Source: Hemileia vastatrix
Taxonomy: Eukaryota; Basidiomycota; Pucciniomycetes; Pucciniales; Zaghouaniaceae
Length of the DNA: 64,000 bases
Assembly (NCBI GenBank): GCA_030280995.1
Contig: JASXTE010000011.1
Location: 21,199,817 to 21,263,816 of the forward strand
Direction of reading: 5' to 3'
A program made the position numbers and the translations under genes. This document shows positions 20,245-30,779 of this stretch, piece by piece; positions within the stretch are counted from its first letter, which is position 1, and every line of letters starts with the position of its first letter. Under the pieces are notes generated by a model that worked only from the letters and a program-made list of their open reading frames with translations, made no database searches and had not been told where the DNA came from.

Positions 20245-23200
20245 GTCATCCAACTTCTAATGTTCAACAATATAATACTGACAATGAATTACTTATAGGT
20301 GATAATGAGGTATTAAAATTGATTGATAATGATATTCAGGATTGTTCATTTGATAATAGTGATTTGAATTTATCTTTAAAAGATGACATTGTACATAGCT
20401 TTATTGATAATGGTGATAATAAAAATATAAAAATTGAAACAAATGAATCAAATCTTGAACCATATAATCTTGATAGCACTTCTGAGTTAGAAATTAATGG
20501 TTTTATGAAAGAAAACCCTATTATATCTTTTATAATAAATAGATTGTTATTAAGAATTGAAAAGTTAGAAGAATATTCCAAAGAGTCTTCAACAGACATG
20601 GAGGAGGTAATACTAAACCTCACTAAATCTTTAACTCACACAGCCAATAAAGTTAAGATCATTGAAAAGTCAAATGATGATTTGTTAAATGAAAATATCA
20701 AATTAAAATCTGATATTGAGCAGTTACAAAGTAAGCTGGATCAATCTCAGAATACTATGGCTATTATTGAGGGACGGGTAAAATTGTCTTTTTCCAATTT
20801 AAATGATACTCTTTCACATGTACCTGCTTTGCAAAATAGATTTCAGATACTAGAAATAGAAGTAGCCAACATATTGAAAAATAATGACAGTAAGCACGTA
20901 AACACCTCTTATAAAAACCATACACCAGTAAATAAGAGAGAATCATTTGATAAATCATTAATTGAGAAAGAACATAGTGGTATAAGTTCTGAGAGTCACA
21001 AATCAGTAAAGGATGAGATAAATGATCATCTGTCAAAAGTAAGTGAATTAATTAATATTCCTCAGGTTAAGGAAGTAAAAACTAACCAGAAAAACTGGCC
21101 TAAGTTAGATCAGTACCCTACCTTTGATGGAGATTCAAAATCTGATTGGCAACAATTCATACAAAGAATTGATAATTTGAAATTTTCATACAAGTTACCT
21201 GATGAAGAAATTACATCAAAACTTATATCTTTATTTACAGATGTGGCCTTATTATGGTTTGAATCTGTATTGAGTGAGGGGATTAATTACTCTTGGAATG
21301 AATGGAAGGCACGAATTGAAAGACAATTTGGTGGTCCAAAATTCAGAATCACTCAACAAAGATTATATGAAAAATCAAGATATACTCCAAGTAATGGAGA
21401 AAAACCAATGGTCTTTTTAATGGGTTTGATAAAAATTATGAAAGCCATGGATCCAAAAATGGATTTTGATGTGTGGAAAGAAAAAATAATATATAAATTG
21501 CCTATATCAGTCAGAGACATTATTGTAGCTAGAACTGAAACCATTAGAGATACTTCTGGTTTTATCAATATATGCAATGAAATATTATTAAACCACAGAT
21601 ATGAGACAAGGTACAACACTTATAAGCAAAATATTGAGGTAGTAAAACCTACTACAAGTAAGTTACCAGCAGAAAGGAAAAAACCTATTGCTCCTCTTGT
21701 TCCAAAGAAACAAGAAAGTAAAACTTGCTATAAATGTAATGAACCTTGGGTTAAAGGTCATTCCTGTAAGAAAAGAATAAATGTTATTGAAAACTCACAA
21801 GATTCTGAACTCAGTAATCATGAAGATGAAAAGGATGAGTCTAGTGAGGATTGTAAAAGTAAAATTTCTTACAGTGATGAAGATAATGAAGTATTGGTAT
21901 TAGAACAGGATATTATGTTCCTGAATGATACAATATCTTCCAATGATACATCCTTAACTTCCATTGAGGAATCTGAAATAATTAAAGATGTAGATCATGA
22001 TACTTACAAAATCAAGCCTATTAGAGCACCTGTTATAATATGTGGAAAAGAAATGAATGTCATTCTTGACACTGGTGCTGCTGGTAGTGTAGTTTCTGTT
22101 AATACATTAATGAAACTGGATAGTAAGTACAAAGAAAAACTAGAACCTGTACAGACAAAGAACTGGAGAGGTTTTGGTTCAGTATTAAGTCCAATTGGCA
22201 AATACAAAACTGCTGTTTTCTTCAAATATCATAATGGATTTGTAAGAGCAGTATGTGATTTTTTAGTCATGGATAATATTAATTGTAGTGATTGGTTTAT
22301 CATTGGTAATGACTTATTGACCAAATTTGGTATTAAACTAGATCCTGCAAATAGTTGCTTCACCATTGGAGTAAATGGGAAAAGAAAATTCAAGATTTGC
22401 TCTGAAAATTCTGTTTATACCATTGCTCCAAAGGAAGAACAAAAAAGTGGAAGACCCACTTCTGAGATGCTTGAGTTGGAAAATGAAATCCAAAAAGCCT
22501 CATTTAGTCCTCAACTCTCAAATATTGAAGTAGACAATATATTGAGATTGATAAAATCTTATCCTAGGGCATTTGCACACGGCTCAAATGAGGTAGGATT
22601 GGTCAAAGACCATGAAATGAAAATATCTTTAAGTTGTGACCTGGATAATATTCCTGGCAGCTTAAAAAAGAAACCTTACCCAGCTTCTCCTGCAAAAAGG
22701 AAAGACATTGAAGACAACATTAAAATGTTGTTGGAAATGGGTATTGTTGAGAAAGTAGACACAACTCCTAAATATTGTGTAATATCACCAGTTTTAATCT
22801 CTTATGAAAAAGATAAGGCAAGGTTATGTGGTGATTATAGAGCTCTAAATACATTCACAGTGGATGATATTTACCCTCTTCCCAGGATAGCTTCTATCCA
22901 TGCTACCTTACAAGGAGCTAAATATATTTCATGTCTGGATGGAAACAAAGGTTACCACCAGATCCCAGTAGAAAAGAGTTCTCAGAATTACTTACTAATC
23001 ACCACACATATGGGGATATATAAGTATGTGAGAATGCCTTTTGGACCTAAAAATGCCCCTTCAGTCTTCCAAAAATTAATGGATAGTGTTTTTCATCAGG
23101 AAATGGTTGAAGGATGGCTCTTAGTGTATATTGATGACATCATAGTGTTTTCAAAAACATATGATGAGCATTTAAATCACCTGAAAAGAGTATTTCAAAA

Positions 23201-24893
23201 GATGGATGAAATTAACATGACAATAGCATTGAAAAAATGTAAGTTTGGATTTCAATCCTTGAAAGTACTTGGAAATGTTGTATCTGGCTTACAAATTTGT
23301 GTGGATCAGAACAAGGTGGCAGCAATAAAAAATATTGATATACCTAAAAATGTAAAAGATATACAAAGCTTTCTGGGTATGTGCGGATATTATAGACAGT
23401 ATATCAAGAACTACCAAACAATTGCAGCCCCTTTAACAACATTAATCAGGAAGAATGAAGCTTTCGTTTGGAATAATGAAAGACAACAGGCCTTTGATAA
23501 ATTAAAGGAATGTTTAATGTCAGCTCCAATCTTGGGACTGCCAGATTTTAGCCTCCCTTTTATCTTGTATACTGATGCAAGCTTTACAGGGTTAGGTGCT
23601 GCTTTACAGCAGAAGCAGATAATTGGTGGTAAATTATCTGAAGTAGTTATCTGTTATATATCCAGAACCTTAAGGAAAACTGAACTAAGGTATGGTGCTA
23701 CACAACTGGAATGTTTAGCCATTGTGTGGGCCTTGGAAAAACTTCATTATTATCTGGAAGACCAGAAGTTTGAGTTAATAACAGATTGCAGTGCAGTGAA
23801 ATCATTATTAAACATGAAAACACCTAATAGACACATGTTTAGATGGCAACTAGCTGTACAAAAGTACAGAGGAAGAATGACAATCACTCATAGAGCAGGT
23901 ACATTGCATTCTAATGTAGATTTGTTATCTAGAAGCCCTTTGCCAAATGATACTGAAAACCCAGCTTATGTGCCTGAGAATGAGGTAATACATATATATG
24001 GGATTTATATAGTGGATTTAGAAGATGAGTTTATGCAAACAATATTAGATAATTATTCATCTGATAAAGACTTGTCTAAACTTTCAACCATCTTAAATGA
24101 TCCAACAAATGCCTCAATGAGTGCATTAATAAAAACTTTACCTCCAAAGTATAAGAATGCGTTGGAAAAAGGTAAATTTTCAATTGAAGATGGATACATA
24201 TATTACAGGAAAAAGCTAAGTAATGTAATAGTTATACCTCCATCTATGAAAGAGTTAACGTTAAGTACTTGTCATGATGATATCTTAGCTGGTCATTTTG
24301 ATTACAATAAAACATTAACTAGAGTTAAAAACACAGCCTGGTGGATAAACATGAAGGATGATGTACAAAAATACATTGACACATGTGACTCTTGCCAAAA
24401 ATATAAAAGATTGACAGGTAAGAGAGCTGGGTTGTTACAACAAATAGAGCAACCAAAAGCTCCATGGGAAATTATAAACATGGACTTTGTTACTGGTTTG
24501 CCATTAGCAGGAAAAGAAAGTTTTAATTCTTGCTGGGTAATAGTGGATAGACTTACAAAAATGTGTAAATGTATTCCAACCCATAAAGAGGTATCTGCAA
24601 AAGACTTGGCCTTAATTTGGTGGACTCAAATGATGAACACTGCTGGGTTCCCCAAAGCCATTATATCTGACAGAGACCCTAAATTTACTTCAGAATTCTG
24701 GACATCCTTAATGGAGGTTTCAGGGTGTCAGTTGAAATTGTCTACAGCACACCATCCACAGACTGATGGACTGGCTGAGAGAATGATACAGACTCTGGAG
24801 GACATGATCAGAAGATATTGTGCCTTTGGTTTAGAATACAAAGACAATGAGAAGTTCACACATGACTGGGTAACTTTGATTCCTGGCTTATAA
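20127..24893 (+). CDS. Gag-Pol polyprotein of element A (ends at a premature stop)
   Basis: The ATG at 20127 is only nominal: the frame is open from 20076. It would be entered by -1 frameshifting from ORF1 or by separate initiation. Of 1588 residues, 1-320 are disordered/coiled coil and 325-500 a retrotransposon Gag capsid (DGDSKSDWQQFIQRI, WNEWKARIERQF). A zinc knuckle lies at 534 (CYKCNEPWVKGHSC), the protease at 648 (DTGAAGSVVS), RT with YIDD at 1001-1004 and RNase H with its first Asp at 1150 (YTDAS). The integrase has HHCC near 1383-1424 and catalytic D1453, D1515, E1551, spaced D-x61-D-x35-E. All catalytic residues are present. A TAA at 24891 replaces a probable CAA (Gln) in the conserved integrase segment, cutting off the C-terminus. 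Confidence 0.9.
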   Translation: MEMGLVCPELQQKPSSRVQPSPLQGKGKKGKRKWNKTLVSHPTSNVQQYNTDNELLIGDNEVLKLIDNDIQDCSFDNSDLNLSLKDDIVHSFIDNGDNKNIKIETNESNLEPYNLDSTSELEINGFMKENPIISFIINRLLLRIEKLEEYSKESSTDMEEVILNLTKSLTHTANKVKIIEKSNDDLLNENIKLKSDIEQLQSKLDQSQNTMAIIEGRVKLSFSNLNDTLSHVPALQNRFQILEIEVANILKNNDSKHVNTSYKNHTPVNKRESFDKSLIEKEHSGISSESHKSVKDEINDHLSKVSELINIPQVKEVKTNQKNWPKLDQYPTFDGDSKSDWQQFIQRIDNLKFSYKLPDEEITSKLISLFTDVALLWFESVLSEGINYSWNEWKARIERQFGGPKFRITQQRLYEKSRYTPSNGEKPMVFLMGLIKIMKAMDPKMDFDVWKEKIIYKLPISVRDIIVARTETIRDTSGFINICNEILLNHRYETRYNTYKQNIEVVKPTTSKLPAERKKPIAPLVPKKQESKTCYKCNEPWVKGHSCKKRINVIENSQDSELSNHEDEKDESSEDCKSKISYSDEDNEVLVLEQDIMFLNDTISSNDTSLTSIEESEIIKDVDHDTYKIKPIRAPVIICGKEMNVILDTGAAGSVVSVNTLMKLDSKYKEKLEPVQTKNWRGFGSVLSPIGKYKTAVFFKYHNGFVRAVCDFLVMDNINCSDWFIIGNDLLTKFGIKLDPANSCFTIGVNGKRKFKICSENSVYTIAPKEEQKSGRPTSEMLELENEIQKASFSPQLSNIEVDNILRLIKSYPRAFAHGSNEVGLVKDHEMKISLSCDLDNIPGSLKKKPYPASPAKRKDIEDNIKMLLEMGIVEKVDTTPKYCVISPVLISYEKDKARLCGDYRALNTFTVDDIYPLPRIASIHATLQGAKYISCLDGNKGYHQIPVEKSSQNYLLITTHMGIYKYVRMPFGPKNAPSVFQKLMDSVFHQEMVEGWLLVYIDDIIVFSKTYDEHLNHLKRVFQKMDEINMTIALKKCKFGFQSLKVLGNVVSGLQICVDQNKVAAIKNIDIPKNVKDIQSFLGMCGYYRQYIKNYQTIAAPLTTLIRKNEAFVWNNERQQAFDKLKECLMSAPILGLPDFSLPFILYTDASFTGLGAALQQKQIIGGKLSEVVICYISRTLRKTELRYGATQLECLAIVWALEKLHYYLEDQKFELITDCSAVKSLLNMKTPNRHMFRWQLAVQKYRGRMTITHRAGTLHSNVDLLSRSPLPNDTENPAYVPENEVIHIYGIYIVDLEDEFMQTILDNYSSDKDLSKLSTILNDPTNASMSALIKTLPPKYKNALEKGKFSIEDGYIYYRKKLSNVIVIPPSMKELTLSTCHDDILAGHFDYNKTLTRVKNTAWWINMKDDVQKYIDTCDSCQKYKRLTGKRAGLLQQIEQPKAPWEIINMDFVTGLPLAGKESFNSCWVIVDRLTKMCKCIPTHKEVSAKDLALIWWTQMMNTAGFPKAIISDRDPKFTSEFWTSLMEVSGCQLKLSTAHHPQTDGLAERMIQTLEDMIRRYCAFGLEYKDNEKFTHDWVTLIPGL
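20199..20211 (+). promoter_or_regulatory. Two consecutive in-frame -1 frameshift heptamers
   Basis: In the ORF1 frame the sequence reads AGG GGA AAG GGA AAA. This makes G-GGA-AAG (20199-20205) and G-GGA-AAA (20205-20211), both of the X-XXY-YYZ form. A -1 slip at either moves ribosomes exactly into the open Gag-Pol frame, and the ORF1 stop is 31 nt further on. Confidence 0.5.
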
Positions 24894-25562
24894 TTTGCTT
24901 ATAATAGCACAACTAATTCTGTAACAGAGAGAAAACCTTTTGAGCTCTGGCTGGGGTATGTTCCAAATACACCAGTGAATCTTTTAAATAAATTGCCAAG
25001 GTTGGACATACACCCTGGTACCAAATCCTTTATTCATATGCAACAAATGTGTAGGAAGCATGCAGAACAATGTATACAAAAAGCATTTGAATATGAAAAG
25101 AAAAGGTGGGACAAATCTCATAAAGAATTTGAATTCAAAAAGGGAGATGAAGTCCTCATATCAACACTACATTTTAACTTACAAGGTAATGTTAAATTAA
25201 AGGATCCCTTTGTAGGACCTTTTGTAGTAAACAAAATGGTTGGTAATAATGCAGTGGAAGTCATATTATATGCTCCATATGATAGGAAACATCCAGTTTT
25301 CCCTATTTCATTATTAAAACCTTACCATGCAAATGATCCTGACTTATTTCCAAAAAGAAGGGGAAGGCCTAAAAAGCAACCTGAAGAAATTGTGGAAAAA
25401 GAAGAGATTGAAAAAATTCTCAAGAAAAGAATCCTTACTAAAGAAAAAGGAACTGAGTATTTACTAAGATTTAAAGGGAAATCAAACGAATTTGATAAAT
25501 GGATACCTGAAAAAGAAATTTCTAATTTATCCACCCTTCTTAAAAAATTTAAACAAAAATAA
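24894..25562 (+). pseudogene. Distal part of element A integrase with chromodomain, beyond the premature stop
   Basis: Continues in the same frame as the Gag-Pol CDS with no further lesion: FAYNSTTNS..ERKPFELW (end of the integrase core), a helical linker, a GPF/Y-type module (KLKDPFVGPFVV, HPVFPISLLKPY), a basic RGRPKKQ patch, and a C-terminal chromodomain (EEIEKILKKRI, TEYLLRFKGK, DKWIPEKEI). Known chromodomains of this type recognise methylated histone tails and steer insertion. As read it would be made only by stop readthrough. A sequencing or recent C-to-T change are equally possible. Confidence 0.85.
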
Positions 25563-25728
25563 ATTTCTGTTCAACCAGCTGAGGGGTTAAAAACCAGTAC
25601 TCATAATATTTTATTATGTTTTATTTCTTTAAAGTTTAATCTTTAATGCTACAGAATTATTCTGAATACCTGAAAATTACAAATAAATAAATAAAATGTA
25701 TAACTTATCATTTTTTTTATTGTTTTTT

Positions 25729-25741
25729 TTGGGTGGGCGAG
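25729..25741 (+). promoter_or_regulatory. Polypurine tract of element A
   Basis: GGGTGGGCGAG directly precedes the 3' LTR, after a T-rich run. It is interrupted by T and C but sits where a plus-strand primer is expected. Confidence 0.5.
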
Positions 25742-27249
25742 TGTCAGCCTGTATATCCCCAGGACTGAGTAAAAAAGTTCTTATAAGTTATGTTAAACAC
25801 ATGAACTATACATGGGAACAATAAATGAGAGTACACAAACAGTATACATAAGTAAAATTATGATAATACACATAAAATGCCATTATAACACCTTATATAC
25901 ACGCATATATCCACCTTTTATAAGTCTTATGTACTTAATATTAAGTTGGAATATGTTAGGGTAGTCTTAAGAACCTTACGTATAAGGCTAAATAATTTTA
26001 AAGTACACTTAAAGCTGTTATATTCATTGTTTTACACAAAAAACAGGAAATGCGCTTTATTTCACTTAAAAGTTGACTATATGCGCTATAAAATTGAGAA
26101 TATCAAAATTGCGCTTTGACAGATCAATTGGGCTCATTTAGAACTATTGATTTGGCTATTTAAATGCATCAAAATAACACTTTTCAAATTTGGTGTTTTT
26201 TATGCCAGAAATGGCTTCTGTGTACTGGCTACATACTGCCTGCTTTTTTCCCATGTGAATAGCTTCATTTTTAGAAAAGTTAGCTTTTTCACACTATAAT
26301 TACCCCACATTCTACGCCCACTGTGGGGAAACACACTAAAATAGGCAACAGGCGCTTATTTAATGTCCTAGCTTAATTAATAATGCATTGACCTTGTTTA
26401 TATGCACTAATTTCATTAATAACCTCACTCTTGGCACTTTATTTCATCACCACGCTTAAATTTGCCTAATTTTAGTCAAGGATTTACCCGTGCAAGCGCC
26501 TGCCAAGGACTGCATGTAGTTACCCCACATCTCACGCTCTTTTTTAAGTTTTTGGGTGGTTTCTCAGTCAATTTTGGTTATTTTTGAATGGGAATTTCAC
26601 GTAGTATAATGTCAGGATTAGCCCCATTATTTCTACAGTGAATCCTCCTTATTATTAAGCTATAATTAACCATAAAAAGTCTCCTTTAACCTTGTTATAA
26701 TATTGTTTTCCACGCATATACTCTCTTTTTGTCTTTTCTTTAATTTTGATGGATTTCCCTTATTATTAATAGGATTTTAGTGGTTGTTGTTTGTTTAATT
26801 ATGTTATTGGTCATTAGGGGCGTTGATGGAAAGGTCTATTACTTGTTTGAAGGCGTCATTAACATTGTATTGGATGGTACTTCAAGGTCTTTATTGGGGA
26901 ACTTAGTGGGTATAAAAGGAGGGGGTTTTTGGTCTTGTTTTCTACATTCAATTTATCATCTTTACAATTACAATTACAATATAACCAATACAATTTATCT
27001 TACATTTCATTAGTACTTTAGAGAGTCTTTGAATAGTATTTTAAATATATTACATCTATTTTTATGCACAACAATAAGCCTTGTAATACCCGTTATAATA
27101 AGTGAGAGTAAATTACTGAGTCTTATAATTGATTTTATTCCACTACTTGCTTGTCTTATACCATTATATTCATTTGGGACCTTTTGTAAATCTTCTAGAA
27201 ACTAGACCAGAAAGCTATTCATATCTCTGGACTTGGATTAAGCCTGACA
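25742..27249 (+). repeat. 3' LTR of element A
   Basis: TGTCAGCCTG ... GCCTGACA, 1508 bp, followed by the ATATG duplication at 27250-27254. An open frame inside it (26780-27013) is interrupted in the 5' LTR, so it is not called. Confidence 0.95.
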
Positions 27250-27254
27250 ATATG

Positions 27255-28040
27255 GCTATACAGAAGCATCAATCAAATTCAATAAAATGAATTAAATGAA
27301 ATTAAGACTTATTATTGTAATGTAATTTAATATAAAAAAGAGATATATAAGTATAATTACTAGAATTAAAAAAAGATAAAAACAAATGGTATAAAATGAG
27401 ATAGAACAAAACAAAAAATTATAATATATTTTTAAAAGGAATGATTTAAATTGAAAAAAAATAAAATGAAACTCTAATAAAATAAAATAAAATTGTATAA
27501 CATATAATCTAACACAACTCAATAAAATAAATTCAATAAAATATAATATAATAAAATTCAATTTAATTTGATGTAATGAAATAAGTAAAATGAGTATCAT
27601 AAAGTATGATAAAATAAAACAAAATAAATTCAATTTCAAAAATTATATGATATAACATAAAATAAATTTATACAGAATAAAAATTTTAATTTTAAATTCA
27701 ATATGAATATGAATATTATATGTGATTTAATTTTTCATATGCATATTCATTATGATTATTGATATGCACATTCAATATGAGTTTAGCATATGCATATTAA
27801 CTATGATAATGCATATGCATATTCACTATGATAATGTATATGCATATTCAACATGAATTTCAAATATGAGTATTCAATATGATGTTGCATATGAATATGC
27901 AATATAAATTTTTCATATTCATATTCTTTTTTGAATGAATATTCTAAATCATTTTCATTATATATATGAATTATCATTTTACATTTACATACCAAATACC
28001 ACTTTGCAAGTGAATATTTGATTTCACTTTTTCTCACTCA
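27255..28040. repeat. AT-rich low complexity and TATGCATATTCA-type repeats
   Basis: 27280-27660 is AATAAAAT-rich. About 27700-27960 holds irregular ~25-40-bp repeats built on GCATATGCATATTCA and TATGATAATG, each with a palindromic ATATGCATAT core. No gene is seen. Confidence 0.5.
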
Positions 28041-29440
28041 AAATAATTTTACATGATTGAAAAACATCAATGAGTGAATCAAAAAAATTCATTTTATATT
28101 AGTTTTCTGAACTGCATAGATTGGAAAATTCTGGTAAAGAAATTTAAAAAATATTGAATGGTTAAATATGATTTTTAATATGTTTCAATATATTTTAAAT
28201 CAGTATTAAATTAGATTACAATAATAAATTGAAAATTTAAAAATTTCACTTGGGTTTTCAGCTCCATCTTGAACTATAGTTTGAAAGACTGAGTCAAAAT
28301 TATGAGCTTATGGTTTGCAGTGTTTGGAATGATTTCTAAAACTTTTTTCATTTAAAATTTAGGATGAGTTCATTTAACTTTCATTATGATACCAGAAAAA
28401 TATTCAGCTAGGTTTGTACAATATTTCAAGTTTTTTTTCAAGCACAGTTCAGTAAGAGTTCCATCTAAGTTCAGTCTGAGTTCAATCTGTGTTACATCTG
28501 ACTTCAAGGTGAGGACTTGCTAGCAAGTCCCCTCCAAATATTGCATGGTGATGCTCAAGTTTTGTTTCAGAAAATTTTTAGGGCTAGTGCATATCTACCA
28601 TGATTGGAATAAAAAATAGTGTACAGCATTTTGTACAATCAAAAAAACATTTTTAAATCAAATTTGTTTCTCAGTCACATTTGCAGTTTTCAGAGCTTTG
28701 TCTAAGTTGCTATTTTTGAGCTAAAAATATTTTTAAATCTCCAACTGAGTCCACTTTTTTTAATCACACAAATAATGTTTATGAAGCAATAGATATTTCT
28801 ATATTATAACTCAAATATTTTGCAGTTTTTGGTTCAAAAACCATATATTTCAAAAATCTGGCATGTCTAAATAATATCATATGAAAAAACAAGTATACTT
28901 TAAATACATGATCATAATATTTTAACTTTTCATAGACCACCTTTGTCCAATATTTTCTTCAATATGTATTTTACTAATATCAAAGTCATTAGTATATTTT
29001 AACCTTCACTATTTAAAGGATAATGTTAATTTTTTTTCAAAGATTAAAAGGAAATTTTTTGGCAGAATTAACCAAGGCTACTAAAGGGCCAGCTGGAAAA
29101 CCAGCTTCCAACATTTATTGATATGGAAAGTCCCTAAAGTACATCCAATGTTTCATCCAAAGCTTTTCTAAGCCAATAGAGATGTTAGAGTACTTATAAG
29201 ACTCTTCAAGACTTACATCTTTTTCTTCAATTGAAGATGGATATGAGAAAGTTGGTGAATTCAGAGCCTGAGAAATTGAGGAAGAATTTTTGTTTTTATT
29301 TTTTTTGAATTATAACAATTTGCTTACTGTGCCAGCTAAAAGCAGTTATTTTGCAAGACCTTAAAAATGTTACTTCTTGAGGTTTTTATGTCTTAAAAAA
29401 CACCACAACCCACCAAAACCTAATCAATTTAAAGCAAAAG
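28041..29440. other. AT-rich DNA, no gene seen, contains a MITE remnant
   Basis: Unique-looking AT-rich sequence. The only recognisable part is the MITE fragment at about 28430-28555. Confidence 0.4.
28430..28555. repeat. Right-half fragment of the 261-bp MITE
   Basis: GAGTTCCATCT/AAGTTCAGTCT/GAGTTCAATCT 11-bp repeats are followed by GGACTTGCTAGCAAGTCC and ATTGCATGGTGATG. This matches the right half of the complete copy at 48051-48311. The left terminus is not recognisable. Confidence 0.55.
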
Positions 29441-29458
29441 AAAAAATGTGGAAATAAT

Positions 29459-30500
29459 TACCATTGCTTTAGCCCACATACAGGCTTGGTCAGAAGTGAG
29501 GACAAAGTACTTTCTTGCATTATCAGGATTTGAGACTACATTTGTTTCAAGCAAGCCAGAAAAATCAGGATGTGGGATATGTGAAGCCAAAAAAACTCAA
29601 AGATTTTCATGATATTGAGCACTATTTATTGCTCCAAAATTTACATTAGGAGTAGGAGATGGGGTAGGATCCAAATTCTGGAAAGCATAAGATCTTTTCA
29701 GGTCTTGGTAAATTTCTTTTCTCTAAAATCAATGAGGTGTGTCAAAAAGGTATCATCAAAAAAGATGGGTGGCCAAAATACTTTCATTTTCATCTGGTCT
29801 AGGGTCATTTTCCCCCAAACATATACTGAGATGCTCAAGGTTGGGAGTTTTTTTGGAATTATCAATAATATGAAGAAATGATTCATCATAAGTGACACAT
29901 CCCTTTAGGCTAGATGTTTTTTGACTAAAAATTTGGAATTGGAAAAGCAAAATAATATTTTTTTGTTCTTCACAATTTTTCACAACATAGCTGAGATCAT
30001 TGTTTTCTTCTTCTTTGATTACTTCAATAGCAGCATCTTTGAATTCTTGAAAACTGTTGTTCCATGTCGTCCCAAAATACGTTAGTTTTCCTTCTTCAGC
30101 AGTAAATTTCTGATAATTTTTTTGCAATTTTTGTTTTTTAGAATTTTAATCATCCCCACACACTTCCAGATAAAAGAGAATCAATAATAATATTTATTTC
30201 ATAGAAAACTTCTTGACCAATATGAGGCACTCGATAAGAAATTCCTGTAGCTCTAGAGTCTGAGGATTGATTGATGTAGTCATATCCAGACAATGAATTT
30301 CCATCATTTAATAAATTGGCAAAATCCTTAGTCCTGAAAAAAGAGTTACTTAAAATTATTTCAAAAGTAGCAGAGAAATAATAAGAAAAAAACTTACATG
30401 TAACAGAGAAGAGGAGCTAAGAAGCAGAAAAAAAACAAAATAAAAATAAAAATAAGAAAAATTATGATTAAAAGAGAATAAAAAACTTACTTGTGAGTGA
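29459..30500 (-). pseudogene. Decayed multi-exon gene of unknown function
   Basis: On the minus strand two good introns are visible: 30490-30417 (AAG|GTAAGT...TTCTTAG) and 30397-30334 (GTAAGT...TTTTTTCAG). The exon from 30333 encodes about 60 open codons (DFANLLNDGNSLSGYDYI) to a TGA. After a frameshift a 123-codon frame continues (30127-29756: TYFGTTWNNSFQEFKDAAIE, HIIDNSKKTPNLEHLSI), then after another shift come QNLDPTPSPTPNVNFG and, past one TGA, DFSGLLETNVVSNPDNARKY and SDQACMWAKAM, ending at a GTAATT donor-like site at 29459. I do not recognise the family. The coding look, introns and lack of LTRs suggest a decayed host gene or a non-LTR cargo. Start and end are uncertain. Confidence 0.45.
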
Positions 30501-30779
30501 AAAAATAAAAAAAGAACTTGTAGGAATGTGAGATCAAGGTATTTGAGTGCAAAAAATGTGAAATGGAATGACATTGGTAGTGATGGTGAAAATTCAAGCA
30601 AGGGAAGCCATGTGGGTGGTGGAGGAAAAATGGCGGGGGAAGCTGATTGAATATCTGAAAAATTGGATGTAGCAGGTCAGCTGACCTGAAATCATTTTTT
30701 TGTGGGGGCGGGAGGCCAGAAAACTTGAAGAAAACTGCAAGGTTTTCCCAATTATCTGTAATTGCAATATTCATCAGCC

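Larger units (their letters stand above)
17582..27249 (+). mobile_element. Element A: nearly complete chromodomain Ty3/gypsy retrotransposon
   Basis: The unit is 9668 bp with two 1508-bp LTRs, perfect 5-bp ATATG duplications, a spliced ORF1, and a Gag-Pol frame in the order capsid, zinc knuckle, protease, RT, RNase H, integrase, chromodomain. The LTRs are equal in length and I count roughly 25-30 differences (about 2%), so insertion is fairly recent. The only coding lesion I see is one in-frame stop (24891-24893). The DNA is AT-rich and poor in CpG. Confidence 0.9.

Noticed and set aside
20241..20298. Second intron candidate GTAAGT...TACTGAC...TTATAG, 58 nt, at the end of ORF1
   Set aside because: Signals are good, but splicing from the ORF1 frame gives an immediate TGA and from the Gag-Pol frame also leads out of frame. 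It does not join known coding frames.
26780..27013. 77-codon frame in the 3' LTR of element A
   Set aside because: Interrupted in the nearly identical 5' LTR at about 18758, so not conserved.
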